Below are positions 9,294 to 19,446 of a stretch of DNA of 64,000 nucleotides, piece by piece. The stretch is from Notolepis coatsorum. Its lineage: Eukaryota; Chordata; Actinopteri; Aulopiformes; Paralepididae. The DNA is taken from the NCBI GenBank assembly GCA_963971535.1, contig OZ020592.1, positions 58,333,464 to 58,397,463 on the forward strand. Direction: 5' to 3'. Position 1 is the stretch's first letter; each line of letters begins with the position of its first letter. The position numbers and the translations under genes were made by a program. The notes beneath the pieces are model-generated. The model was not told where the DNA came from. It was given only the letters and a program-made list of their open reading frames with translations, and ran no database searches.

Positions 9294-9620
9294 GTTGGGA
9301 CAAATATGGTGGAGTACCTCCAGCAGGCAAGACCCTCTCCCTCGGTTTTGGTGCTGGGAGAACCACACACATGTTGTGCTCAGGCATTCGTGATCTATGC
9401 AGGTCGGGCACACCCTGAAAGCACAATGCTCGGGGCAGTTGATACGTGTTTTAAAGCATTTTATGTATTTGACATAAAGTACCCCAGGCAGTGTGTTCAT
9501 GCATGGGAGTTTCTCCAGCACGTTATATATAATATTGAGGGACCAGAGTCCAAGCATGTAGCATTCTTAAGGACAGCCGTACGTAACGCAAAACTTACAA
9601 ATGAGGAGGAGGTAGAATAG
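9294..9620 (+). CDS. C-terminal exon of the SAMD3-like fish protein family
   Basis: The acceptor TTCTTTGCTAG ends at 9293. The frame VGTNMVEYLQQARPSPSVLV runs to TAG at 9618-9620. It includes AFVIYAGRAHP, a LGAVDTCFKAFYVFDIKYP segment and HAWEFLQHVIYNIEGPESK. I recall this pattern as the C-terminal part of multicopy SAM-domain proteins of fish, where a Leu/Cys-rich helical block precedes the stop. It lies downstream of the repeat array and in the same orientation as the SAM exons, so it probably belongs to the same unit. No poly(A) signal was chosen; a purine-rich repeat follows at once. Confidence 0.5.
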   Translation, partial: VGTNMVEYLQQARPSPSVLVLGEPHTCCAQAFVIYAGRAHPESTMLGAVDTCFKAFYVFDIKYPRQCVHAWEFLQHVIYNIEGPESKHVAFLRTAVRNAKLTNEEEVE

Positions 9621-9750
9621 GTGAAGTAGCAGGAGGGAAGGTGGAGGAGAGGAGGAGGAGGAGTATAAGGAGAGGAGGTGGCATAGTGAGGAGGTGAAGT
9701 AGGAGGAGGGAAGGTGGGGGAAGAGATGGAGGAGGAGGGAGATGGGTAGA
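9601..9750. repeat. Purine-rich GGAGGA-type repeat
   Basis: About 150 bp of A/G only or nearly so, with GAGGAGG and GGGAAGGTGG words. The strand asymmetry could allow triplex-type structure, but that is inference. Confidence 0.8.
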
Positions 9751-9782
9751 CGCTAAGTCCCGTATTTCTATATGTATATATT

Positions 9783-10432
9783 AGTGCTGTCAATCGATTA
9801 AAATATTTAACACGGTTAATCGCATGATTGTCCATAGTTAACTTGCGATTAATCACAAATGAATCAAATTTTTTTCTTTTTTTCTACCTTTTTTCTACGG
9901 ATCTTTTTCAAGTTCCAAGTTTTAATACTCTTATCAACATGCGAGTCAACAAATGCTTTCGTTATGCAGCCATTTAACACAAAAGGATGACCCTCATGCA
10001 TTGCAAATTTGCATCAAATTCAAAACAGAGTGATGCACAAAATAACTTAAAAGAAAGAAAATTCATTAAAACAATGAATAAAGTGTACATGAAATAATAG
10101 GGGAAAAAAAACGTTAGGAACTTGTTACATTCACCCACACAAGGGCTGAGTAATCACACACACCCCCCCCTCTCTCTCTCACACACACTCTCCCAGCTCT
10201 CTTTCTCTCTTGCCCCTTCCCTTCTCTCTCACCCCCCTCTCTCTCTATATATCTCACACACACACACACACACACTTCAGAAACAAACATAGTATCAATG
10301 AGAGCATCAATAATACACCTGAGTATAGTCTAGTAAAAAAAAATCTTAAAAGTTAATCGTGAGTTAAAAAAAATAGTGGTGTTAATAGAATCGGGCGATA
10401 ACGTGTTAATACCGTGTTAACTTTGACAGCCT
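9783..10432. mobile_element. hAT-like MITE with GCTGTCAA ends
   Basis: The left end GTGCTGTCAATCGATTAAAA and the right end ACTTTGACAGCCTTAG are inverse at GCTGTCAA, followed by TTAAC/GTTAA-rich inner ends. TTAGT occurs at both flanks but I could not fix a perfect 8-bp duplication. The inside is A/T-rich with a CT/CA-rich stretch at 10150-10275. A related end occurs at 21284. Confidence 0.6.
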
Positions 10433-10774
10433 TAGTATATATGTGTTTTGATCTATTAATATCTGGGGGAGTGTTCCAACAGGGCAGTAAAGCAGTACAA
10501 AACCATACCGATATGTATTATTTATTATTTATTGTTTAAACAGGAAATCAGTTTGACATGATGTGTTTCATGGGCACTATAGCAGCACAAGCACTTTTTG
10601 ATGTCCACACGCTGTGACATGTATGTAACAAGTGTAATACATTTTGAAGTTAAATGTATTCTACGCCTTGGTCTGTTCTTTTCATTGATTTCAGCACATT
10701 TAGACTGTTATACCTTTCAATCAAGCATCTGTGCCAACCTAATGTAGTGTACTAACTATAGCAGTTGTGTTAAT

Positions 10775-10929
10775 AGGCCCTTTTCACAGCAGCCATCTTG
10801 ACACAGCAGGGTAAACCTACATCCTGTGAACCAGACTGACACATGTGTAACTAATCATGTTGCTGTGTCCATCTGTTGGTCAATCGTTGTCAATCTGGCT
10901 CACAAGATGGTTGCTGTGAATAGGGTCTA
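10775..10929. mobile_element. Short MITE with 25-bp inverted ends
   Basis: GGCCCTTTTCACAGCAGCCA (from 10775) is mirrored by TGGTTGCTGTGAATAGGGTC at the right end, allowing a few mismatches. About 155 bp, AT-flanked, no coding sequence. The ends suggest a Harbinger-type MITE; family not certain. Confidence 0.6.
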
Positions 10930-10971
10930 TTTGACCCGTTTGATGTAACCCAAGATTCAGTCAAAGCAACT

Positions 10972-11440
10972 ATTTTGACCCTTAAAATGGGTCATTTGTA
11001 TAACCCAATACGGGGTCAAATCAACTAGGAGGTTGGGTTATTTTGACCCTTAAAATGGGTTGTTTGTATAACCCAATATGGGGTCAAATCAACTTAGAAG
11101 TTGGGTTATTTTGACCCTTAAAATGGGTTGTTGGTATAACCCAATATGGGGTCAAATCAACTTGGAAGTTGGGTTATTTTGACCCTTAAAATGGGTCGTT
11201 GGTATAACCCAATATGGGGTCAAATCAACTTGGAGGTTGGGTTATTTTGACCCTTAAAATGGAAAAGTAAAAGTAAAAGTATCAAAAGTATTCGTTTATT
11301 TGACCCAAGTTATGGGTCAAATTAAATAACCAATAATAATGGGTCAAATTAACCCACACACTGGTCGGGCCCTTTTTGACCAGTGAATTGGGTCAAAAAT
11401 AACCCAAATTGGGTCAAATTTGACCAATCTGTTTTAGTGT
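10972..11440. repeat. 68-bp tandem repeats and right subterminal repeats
   Basis: TTTTGACCCTTAAAATGG starts at 10972, 11041, 11109, 11177 and 11245, i.e. 68-69 bp apart. Each unit holds TATAACCCAATAYGGGGTCA and GTTGGGTTA. Further TTGACCC / GGGTCAA words lead to the inverted end at 11420-11440. This is the right arm of the 9.9-kb element. Confidence 0.8.
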
Positions 11441-11444
11441 GTAC

Positions 11445-12069
11445 AACCACAGTTGATACCATTGGCCACTGAGCAACTCCACTAGAGCAGTTGATTTGCA
11501 TTGGCACCCAACGGGAAAAATATTATAGGCACTATAAGTAGACATCGCTACATAAAACAAGCTGGTCTGCCTGAGTGACTGGTGGAAGAAGGAGAAATAG
11601 AGATTGGACTGATTGAGTCAAGCCATGTCACATAGTTCAAGTTTGAAATGCTTCTTTCTGTTTTGCTCCTGAGAGTGTGCTAGATACTGTACTGGTAATA
11701 TTATTTATTTGTGTTAACTTATGAATAAAACAACTTATTAAACACAAGTACATCTTATTGAACATTATTTTGATATTTCATTACCAATTATCATAGCAAA
11801 ACAGCTTTTTCAAACAGTCTGTAATGCATTTTGGAAAACGGGAGATGGGCTCATGGTGTAATGGGCCACCTGGCCTGAGAAACATAAGGAGGAAAGAAAA
11901 AGTAAGGTCTTACTTCTGGTCATTATTTGGGTAGAACACACATGTTTTGAATGCCTTCGGCAGTTTTTTTTTTTTTTTTTTGCCATTTTAATCTAGATTA
12001 ATCTAGATTAAATCCAGGATTGCAGATAGATTAATCTAGATTAAAAAAATGTATCTATGCCCACCTCTA
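11445..12069. other. Right part of the outer hAT-like element
   Basis: No gene. It starts with AACCACAGTTGATACCATTG, the continuation of the repeat interrupted at 1564, and ends with an AATCTAGATTAATCTAGATT-type palindromic stretch and CCCACCTCTA. A poly(T) run lies at about 11967-11984. Confidence 0.5.
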
Positions 12070-12077
12070 GTTACTAC

Positions 12078-13201
12078 ACATTAAACAACATTATTTAATG
12101 ATGAACAAATCAAGTATAAACAATGTTGATAATGAGTTATAAATAATGTAGAACTAATCTGTAAATGTTATACACACAACTTCTCATCATACAACAAAAA
12201 ACCCAGTTCATTTTTACTCACGTAAAAAACAACGCTGTTCTTAGGTAGAGAGACGCCCCCCTCCTGCAGCCGGTCATGGTGCAGGCCCGACGACATCTTC
12301 TGCCAAAGATGACGTCGTAGTCAGAGTGCCAGGGCCTGCTATTCTCACGGCTACGCCAATGGTTGTAGCACAAGCTAAACAGCTAACTCTATGCTAACTG
12401 ATAGCATCAAGCTAACTTTCCCAGCCGAGCGCAGCCAGCAGCTAACGTCGTAGCTAAACAGCTAACTGGCTAACAGTTAGCTCATACCGGCTATCGCTAG
12501 CCACTAGCTAACGCAGAAGCAAGCTAAGCGGCTACTACTGAAAACTGTACAACGTGAGAAAAGCAATACAGGCCAACACTTCAGACAGCCGCTGTCTTTT
12601 CCTCTTCTAATCCGAAGAAAAAAGGGAAAAAGGCAACACACGTCCCTCTTCAGAACGGTGTTTACCAGACACAGCGGTGTCGGCAGCAAGCCCCTTGTTG
12701 TACGCGGGCTATAGCCGACCTGAGCTTGGAGATATTCTCATAACGAAGCTCATCTCCCTCGCACCGGGTGTTTTTCATCTTGAAAAGCGGGGCCAGCACG
12801 GCGACAGTGGGTATCCGTTTGTCCAGAGACCCGGGGAATTGAACCGCAGATTCGGAATCACGGTCCCAGGAAAACAAAGCTACTACTTCACTTGAGGAGG
12901 AGCTAATGTTATCGTGGGGCATCAAACTAGAACCCCATCCATGCCGCTAAGGGGCAGCGAAAAGGATCCTAGCCTGGAGCCAACCTTCGTAAGCTGTGTA
13001 GTTGACCCCCCACAACTGACACACCTGGCGCCCGCGTCGCAAAAAACATAACCCGCCCAGAGAGGCCGTCAGCCCTCACACAGCCGATCGCCTCCCAAGC
13101 AAAGTGTCCAGCTGCAGAGCCGGAGGCAATGCCGGCGGGGATTGCTCAGCGACGCGAGCCCCTAATGCGAAGCGCCGGTGGAGGTCAGAATGATCATCAT
13201 C
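12078..13201. other. CpG-rich unique-looking DNA, no firm gene
   Basis: From about 12230 the sequence becomes GC- and CpG-rich, with many AGCTAAC words at 12380-12530. It resembles a promoter or first-exon region but no domain is recognisable. The only candidate coding piece is listed at 12662-12919. Confidence 0.4.
12662..12919 (-). CDS. Possible first coding exon, unknown protein
   Basis: On the minus strand an ATG near 12919 opens a frame beginning MPHDNISSSSSEVV and running to CACCGCTGTGTCTG, directly followed by GTAAACACC, a usable splice donor at about 12670. The CpG-rich setting fits a first exon. The peptide matches nothing I know, and short open frames are expected in GC-rich DNA, so support is weak. 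Confidence 0.2.
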   Translation of the reverse strand, partial: PHDNISSSSSEVVALFSWDRDSESAVQFPGSLDKRIPTVAVLAPLFKMKNTRCEGDELRYENISKLRSAIARVQQGACCRHRCVW

Positions 13202-13254
13202 TTCTAGACCAGGGGTTCTTAACCTTTCTGCTGCCAAGGCACCCCTGTGTTCAA

Positions 13255-14443
13255 CAGTGGCGTCGCGTGGGTAAAATAACAGGGGAAGCCAAAAAAAAAT
13301 TATTAAAAAAAAAATTATTAAATATTTTTATTAATAATTTTTTTTTTATTTATTTTTTTTTTAAGTCAAGCAGTCACCATGTACACTACAGTATGGCTCG
13401 GCGGCCAGTCAAACTTTCTTTTTATTTATTTAACAGATTGCAGAATGGGTACAATACAGTACGGCTCAATACACACAATTGTTAAGGGGATGCAGACCAG
13501 AGAAAGACGTTTGTCTTGTTTACATCAGGGTCATTAATACTGCTGGAGCATTGGTTAATTTTTGGTCCGACTTTTCCTTGCGCGATTTTGCGCGCCGCGT
13601 GGGAGCAAATTCGAGACACATATTCGGTTGCAAAAAGGTGTCCCACGGTCTCCTCTATGGCCGTGAATATTTTCACGCGGATCGGAATCACGGCGCGCCC
13701 GTGGGACACTTTTCCGTTTCGGCGAGTTTATTCCACGCTTTCTGTTTTCCTTTTCTAAGCATTTTAGGGGCTACATGTGAATCAGTAAAAGTTGCGGGAC
13801 GCCCAGATGTTTCCACGATAGAAAGCTCGCGTGGATCCCATAATAGGCTCACTTAATACAGCGTTTTTAAAATCACGTGACATTTTCAGGGTCGCGAGCC
13901 GACCTTTTCCCCTCGTCTTCGATGATGGAAGTGATTTAGGAAAAGCTTCGGCACGCCGAGAGGTCCCCGTGGATTTAATCTCGCGAGGATCGGGGCAATA
14001 TTCGGCCCGTGGGAACAGTTACGGGTTAATACAATGTTCAGAGTGTAGAGGGGAGGTGTGCAGAGGGGATTCCACACTCAGGATTCTTCTCACAGCCCCG
14101 TTTTAAACTTTTAGGGTGTGGCAGTCAGCTCGAATCTGATTGGCTAGGATCGGATTTGGACTCTATAATGCTGGAAGCCTGGAGAAAGAGACCTACCATC
14201 TGCCTCCTATCCTGCTGCAGTGAGCATAGTGAGGCTGACAGTGTGTTAGAGGGAGTGAGAAGGAGAAGAGGGAGACATTTAAAAAAAAAAAAAATTATAA
14301 CACAGATGCACAGATGAAAAAGAATGTAAACTATATTAAATCTTTTTTTTTTTTTTTTTTTCATATTTCATATTTGATATTAATTCATATTTTAATATGA
14401 GGGAGGCATGGCTTCCGTTGGCTTCCATAAGGATTCGCCACTG
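13255..14443. mobile_element. Nested hAT MITE inside hAT copy 1
   Basis: Ends CAGTGGCGTCGCG and GGATTCGCCACTG are inverse over the first 8 bases. GTGTTCAA flanks both sides exactly (13247-13254, 14444-14451). The other family copy at about 22524 lacks the insertion and has one GTGTTCAA. The interior is oddly CpG-rich and includes a retroposon tail (about 13433-13550) and a hairpin (13638-13725). No protein recognised. Confidence 0.9.
13433..13550 (-). repeat. Retroposon 3' end, (ATCA)n family
   Basis: CAGAATGGGTACAATACAGT and TTGTTAAGGGGATGCAGACC read on the minus strand as the same 3' end seen at 39098-39250. The minus-strand frame ends NDPDVNKTNVFLWSASP, suggesting the tail includes the last codons of an ORF. 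The ATCA run is not present here. Confidence 0.55.
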
Positions 14444-15007
14444 GTGTTCAATCAAATATTCCAGGGCAACCCTATATACGATAAAGACTTTTCCGGTCCT
14501 GTCTTTTTTGCTACAATGATGACAAAAGTGCTTGCTTTAAAAATAATGTGTATTTAAGAAACCGGGAAACACATTTGTGTGTAAATGCAGGCTATATAAT
14601 GCATTATTAACAGGTGTTTCAGGTCTAAATGGCTTAGTACTGTTGACATTACACTGCTTGTAGTAGTAAATCAAATAGCATATTTCTTTAAATAAAATTA
14701 CAGAAAATTACCACTAAAGTGCTATCTGTTGCAGCTGCACACTTTTCCATAAAAATAGCATATTTGGATAAGTGTGACCATTTCTCAAAAACTGAAAATC
14801 ATGTATCTTTTTTTAAATACAGAAAAGGATCAATAAAGTGCTATCTGTTGCAGCTGCACTGTTCTCCATAAAAAAATAGCATATTTGGATAAGTTTGACA
14901 ATTTCTCAAAAACAGAAAATCATCAAGGATCACCAAGTTACCATTTCTCAAAAAATATAAATAAATACAGAAAATAAGCACTTGTTCACTCAGTGGACAT
15001 TTCTAGC

Positions 15008-15247
15008 TCAATGCGAGGTCTGCTGCTGCTGGCTAATAATACGGTCAATACGTGGGGAGATCTTTGACAAGGCAACACGCATGTCATCCTCAAGGCTCAA
15101 CTTGGCCCTATATTTTGTTTTCAGAGCTGTCATGGATGAAAAGCCAGCTTCACACAGATATGTGGTGCTGAATGGTATCAACACCTTAACTGCTGCATCA
15201 TGAGATACTTGGTACTCAGCACCACACTCTGAAACTAGTTCTTCCAA
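15008..15247 (-). pseudogene. hAT transposase C-terminal fragment, copy 1
   Basis: The minus-strand frame contains KVLIPFSTTYLCEAGFSSMT and RAKLSLEDDMRVALSKISPR. This is the C-terminal dimerisation region of hAT transposases, of the kind also found in ZBED5/FAM200-type domesticated proteins. The RNase-H-like catalytic part and BED finger are missing, so the copy cannot move on its own. The same fragment is at 22966-23277 with a few changes (LSLDDDMRGALSK). Confidence 0.8.
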
Positions 15248-15557
15248 GAGTTTGGATGGAGATGTGTCAGGAAGCTTTGTCTCAATGTTGTCTGTAAAGT
15301 ATTTTTTTATCCAGAGTAACTTGGTGATCCTTTTCTGTGTTTTATTAAATAATGATTTTCAGATTTTGAGAAATGGTCAAACTTATCCAAATATGGTATT
15401 TTCATGGAAAACAGTGCAGCTGCAACAGATAGCACTTTAGTGATAATTTTCTGTAATCCAAAAAGAATAATAAAAAAAAAAAAATATATTATATATTTTT
15501 TTAAATCTCAAGGCACCCCTGGCCGCGGCACCCCTGTTGAGAACCGCTGTTCTAGAC

Positions 15558-16325
15558 ACTCCGGTGGCGAAGACATTATCACTGTATTTCCTCGAAAATA
15601 GTGAAAGAGAAAACAAAGATATAATGTCAATGCAGCTCCTTTTCTCCAATAACGTAACTCCTTTCCAATAACTACTTCGGCACTAAACTAAAGTGGTGTA
15701 TACAGGCACTTTTTCTGTGGTGAAAATAGGGAAGGAGCTGTTAGTGTGGCCACGACCCCGCTTATGTAGAGGAGCGGATGTGGGTGTGGCCAGGCGGATG
15801 GGTGTGTACATGTGGAGAAAAATTATTCAGTGTTAGATTGGATAAAGGGATAGTTCCACTAGAGTGCAGAGCGTAAGCTATACGATAATATAACAATACA
15901 ACTAGATGGCATACAGTATCTGAAGAAAACTAGAATGCTAGTTACTGTATGTAAACACATATAAAAACACAGCTAAACTGTCTCTCAGCACAGCATCAAA
16001 TAGTCTATTTTTCATATTAGTGTAGCTAGGCTTAGGTGTCATCAGCCCGTGGCACCAATGTGTGTGTCTATTGGGGTTGTGACTCTACAAGTGCCTTTTG
16101 TGGCAAGGGCAAGAGGAAATAAATGTCTGTTGCTTGTGAGAAAAAGGAGTATCTGACTGCATTTACAGGCACCTAGGCTTTTGATCATGCATAGGCGCCT
16201 TTTCTTGTCCTCACTGTTCTATAGTGTTGTTTTAATTAGTGACTCATGATTTTATTCTACTTTTTCTATCTGGTTTCACTGTTTTTAACTGCTGTTTGTT
16301 TGTTGTCATTTATTTCTGATTTTGT
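15558..16325. other. No gene seen
   Basis: Between the hAT copy and the LINE-like tail I find only unassigned sequence without supported coding frames or clear repeats. Confidence 0.4.
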
Positions 16326-16426
16326 TTTATTGTGTTTTTAATTAAGCTGTAGTGTAAAGCACCCTGTGCATTCGTGCTGTGAAGGGTGCTATATAAATAA
16401 AGGTCATTCATTCATTCATTTACCCT
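16326..16426 (+). repeat. LINE/SINE 3' tail with (ATTC)n
   Basis: AAAGCACCCTGTGCATTCGT, GGTGCTATATAAATAAAGG and then CATTC repeats. The GTGCTATATAAATAAA motif followed by short tandem repeats is typical of L2/Rex-type tails in fish. Confidence 0.65.
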
Positions 16427-16434
16427 AGACCAGT

Positions 16435-16922
16435 CTACCTTTGATGGTCTTAGGAAATATGTGTGCCACCTGTATGGCCAGCCATCAGCTAAGAATGTGA
16501 ATGATCCAAGATACAAAGCATTCTGCATGGCGCCATCGGCTTTGCCAGAACTCTCTATGCCCCCGACAAGTGACGCCTTGTACCAACACTGCAAAATGGC
16601 AAATTACCAAGCAGTTATAATGAGACATTCATTGAAAGCTGTAATGTGTGCCCCTTCACCTGTTGGCAATGGGTGGCACGTCAAGGAGTTAACAGTGACC
16701 TGGAACTGGATGACTACAAATTCGGCCCCTGATAGTGTGTTGCAGGTAGTCCACTGCGGTTGCAAACAAGGCAAATGTGAGACAGGAAGATGTTCCTGTG
16801 TGTCTGCAAAACTGCCATGTACAGATCTATGTCAATGCCAAAACTGTGCAAATGTTTCTAAGGAAACTGAAGATAGGGATACGTGGGATGATAACTCAGA
16901 TGATAGTGGTGAGGATGATTAA
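16435..16922 (+). pseudogene. CXC (tesmin/TSO1-like) domain protein, C-terminal fragment
   Basis: The open frame, entered at or before 16435, reads LRKYVCHLYGQPSAKNVNDP, LPELSMPPTSDALYQHC and MANYQAVIMRHSL, then a Cys-rich block CGCKQGKCETGRCSC with CTDLCQCQNC, and an acidic end DDNSDDSGEDD before TAA at 16920. The Cys pattern matches the CXC-like block of a large multicopy family I recall from fish and invertebrates and suspect to be transposon-linked. The N-terminal part is absent and a LINE-like tail abuts its start, so it is a fragment. Function unknown. Confidence 0.5.
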
Positions 16923-17289
16923 CATCAGTGTTGCCTGGGAAGTGTGGTGGTGGATGAGAGTGTGGACTGGGGTTGGGATGTATGTGACCTCTTCTATTCT
17001 GTCCTGCCTGCTGTCTCATCAAGGACCAACACGGAATCAGGTGCTGGAGCAGTAGAGTGTGGTTTTATTCCGTATATAATTTGGAACACACAACCAGGGG
17101 CGGACCTAGCACATTTGGCGCCCTAGGCGCGCTTCACCACTGCCCCCCCCCCCCCAAATATCAAAACATCTCAACAGTTATACAGTAAAGTACTGCACCT
17201 TTATTTTTTACAAGCAAGAACAAGAGCTAAGAATAAATGTAAAGTGCACACTAAAGAATTAAAACAAATAAACAACTTAGCTAACACAC

Positions 17290-17492
<203 letters not shown>

Positions 17493-17810
17493 TAACAAAC
17501 AATAAAATAATGTGCAAATTTGCTTTCAAAGAAAATTAAGAAATGTAAAGTGCACACTAAAGAATTAAAACAAACAACTTAGCTAACAATCAATAATAAT
17601 AATAACAATCAATAAAATAACGTGCAAATTTGCTTTAAAAGAAAATTATGTATTGTAAAATATGTTACACATATATAATCAAAATATAATATGCTAAATA
17701 AACAAACAAATAAATTAAAATTACAAATTCACTTTGTCTCAAGAACTATTTACATTCCACTCCCTATCATCACACTTCAAGGTTAGCCTGTAGCTCCTAC
17801 TGGTTTCCAT

Positions 17811-18041
17811 TTACAGTGTAATCCTTCTGGCCTTCCTCGCTGCAAAGTCATCAATCACATCATCATATGAAATCTGACCACCAACCTCATGGTTAATACT
17901 GATTACAGCCAGACCACAGAGGCGTGGTCTTGAGCCATGGTTGACCTCAGGTATGTTTTCAAGAGTTTTAATTTGGAAAAACTCCTCGGCTGAAGCTACT
18001 GTTACTGGTAGGGTTACACTGATCCGCAGAGCAATACACAA
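17811..18041 (-). pseudogene. hAT transposase C-terminal fragment (ZMYM1-like type)
   Basis: Minus-strand peptide ISVTLPVTVASAEEFFQIKT, then RLCGLAVISINHEVGGQ and YDDVIDDFAARKARRITL before the stop. The order LPVTVASAE, L-L-I-S-I-N-E, DDFA-RKARR is the hAT C-terminal dimerisation region of a family different from the 15008 fragment. Upstream parts are lost. Confidence 0.75.
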
Positions 18042-18195
18042 GTTGGGTATATTTCTGTGAGCTGCTTTGTGTGTATGAATTTCAACAACTCAAGAGTTGT
18101 CATGCTCTTTGATGGCAAGTCAGGTCAATCTTCCAACTCCAAATCAGATTGCCCTCCATTAAGGTGTGTACAAGTGCCTCTGCTTGCTTCATCAG

Positions 18196-18272
18196 CTCTT
18201 GGTGTGTATTGAGCTGTACTGTATTGTACCCATTCTGCAATCTGTTAATACAATTTTCAATCAATCAATCAA
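18196..18272 (+). repeat. Retroposon 3' end, (ATCA)n family
   Basis: GTGTATTGAGCTGTACTGTA, CCCATTCTGCAATCTGTTAA and an ATCA run. Same 3' end as at 39098-39250. Confidence 0.7.
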
Positions 18273-18874
18273 AGGTCTTGGAAGTTGTACAAAATTGCAT
18301 ACCTTTCACCTTGGCACGTTTCTCTTCTTCTTATTTTCTTCTCTTTTTATACTGTGCCCCGGATGACTTTTGTCTCTTCATAGTTCTCTAACATTAGTCT
18401 TTCTTTCCTCTACGCTCAATTCTATAAACACTTGACCGATACGCATCAATGCACAGTGCTCTAGCATGTTCTGACTGTGAACACCTAAAGCTGAGACTCC
18501 TAAAGACCGACCGACCGTTTTAGATTTTTGGCAAATTTTCCCTTATGTTAGAATTTTTTTTATGTAAAAATAATTGTTGCAGATATAGAGGGGGGCGCCA
18601 AAACGGCAAAAAATAAATAAAAAACATTCCATGTTCCAATGCTAGTGAGCTGTTATTTAACACAGCAGCTAGCTTAGCATGCTAATAGTTTTTTAACCAT
18701 GAACCAAGCAATTCCATAAAACAAAATATAAAAACTAGTGTTACTAGACAATAAATATGAAACACAAGTGCATATTTGGCCACTAACAGGGTTTTTTATG
18801 AAGCACAGATCATGTTAATTAAGTATTCTGAGTCTGAGCAGACAGAAAACCATCTTACCATCAGCAAAGGATTC

Positions 18875-19438
18875 CAATAGCCTCCAGCTGCAACCGCGGA
18901 GCAAGCCCCTCACTAGACGCTGTGGCAGCCACAGAGAGCGGAAGTTTCTCTTAAGGGTTAGGTAACGGGAGCGCGCATGCACATGGCGTCATTAGCGTGC
19001 GTGCAACGGGAGCGCGCGTGCACGTGGCATCATTAACGTGCGTGCAACCAGTTTTGATATCAGCAACGCAACACTGGTTAGGTTTAGGCGCTCATCTAAG
19101 AGAGGTTAAGGTTAGAGTGACAGTCAGGGCTGGTAATCCTTCCTGTAACAAAGCAACATAGGCCCTCAACCATAGAGGTTAGGGTTGGGGAAGTATTTTA
19201 CTGTATTGTACCCATTCTGCAATCTGTTAATAAAGTTTTCAATCAATCAATTCCTGGCCGCGACCCTCTCTCCAACCGCACGTCTCAACCGAGCTTGGTC
19301 AAGGGGGAGGGGCTAGGCCCAATGTGGGAGGGGCTAGGCCCAATGTAGCGCTAACTTCCGTACTCTCCGCCAATCAGCGCGCGCCTGCCACAGCGTCTAG
19401 TGAGGGGCTTGATCCGCGGTTGCAGTTGGAGGCTACTC
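18875..19438. mobile_element. hAT-like MITE with long inverted ends
   Basis: About 55-bp inverted ends: TAGCCTCCAGCTGCAACCGC ... CACTAGACGCTGTGGCAG at the left, inverse at 19381-19435 with few changes. AAGGATTC flanks both sides exactly (18867-18874, 19439-19446). It carries a short tandem duplication (GAGCGCGCRTGCACRTGGC near 18970 and 19010) and a retroposon tail at 19196-19252. Confidence 0.85.
19196..19252 (+). repeat. Retroposon 3' end, (ATCA)n family
   Basis: CTGTATTGTACCCATTCTGC, GTTAATAAAGTTTTCAATCA and ATCA repeats, inside the hAT-like MITE. Confidence 0.7.
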
Positions 19439-19446
19439 AAGGATTC

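Larger units (their letters stand above)
1565..11440 (+). mobile_element. ~9.9-kb DNA element carrying a SAM-domain gene-like unit
   Basis: The left end ACACTAAAAACAGATCGGTCAA (1565-1586, one gap and one mismatch allowed) is matched in inverse orientation by the right end at 11420-11440. GTAC stands at both borders (1561-1564, 11441-11444). Because GTAC is palindromic it could be target duplication or part of the ends. Both ends continue into subterminal repeats built from AACCCA / TTGACCC words. The host DNA on the two sides (GAGCTGCCCAGTAC, then AACCACAG) joins into a repeat I recall as continuous in fish genomes. No transposase is recognisable inside. The CACTA start and subterminal repeats recall CACTA/Chapaev-type elements, but the superfamily is unassigned. 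Confidence 0.6.
1322..12069. mobile_element. Outer hAT-like element split by a 9.9-kb insertion
   Basis: The left end reads TAGAGCTGGGC (from 1322) and the right end is the inverse, GCCCACCTCTA (to 12069). The flanks are GTTATTAC (1314-1321) and GTTACTAC (12070-12077), a 7/8 match to an 8-bp duplication as expected for hAT. Without the inner insertion the element is only about 0.87 kb, so it is non-autonomous. The sequences inside the two ends differ from each other, so these could be ends of two related families; this is a candidate call. Confidence 0.5.
13210..15549 (-). mobile_element. hAT element, copy 1, with perfect 8-bp duplication
   Basis: Ends CAGGGGTTCTTAACC (13210) and TTGAGAACCGCTG (to 15549) are inverse. 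TTCTAGAC flanks both sides exactly (13202-13209, 15550-15557). It carries a transposase C-terminal fragment on the minus strand and a second hAT insertion at 13255-14443. A second copy of the same family spans 22488-33978. Confidence 0.9.

Noticed and set aside
9294-9620. Single-copy host gene
   Set aside because: It resembles a very multicopy family and lies inside a transposon-like unit, so a conserved host gene is less likely.
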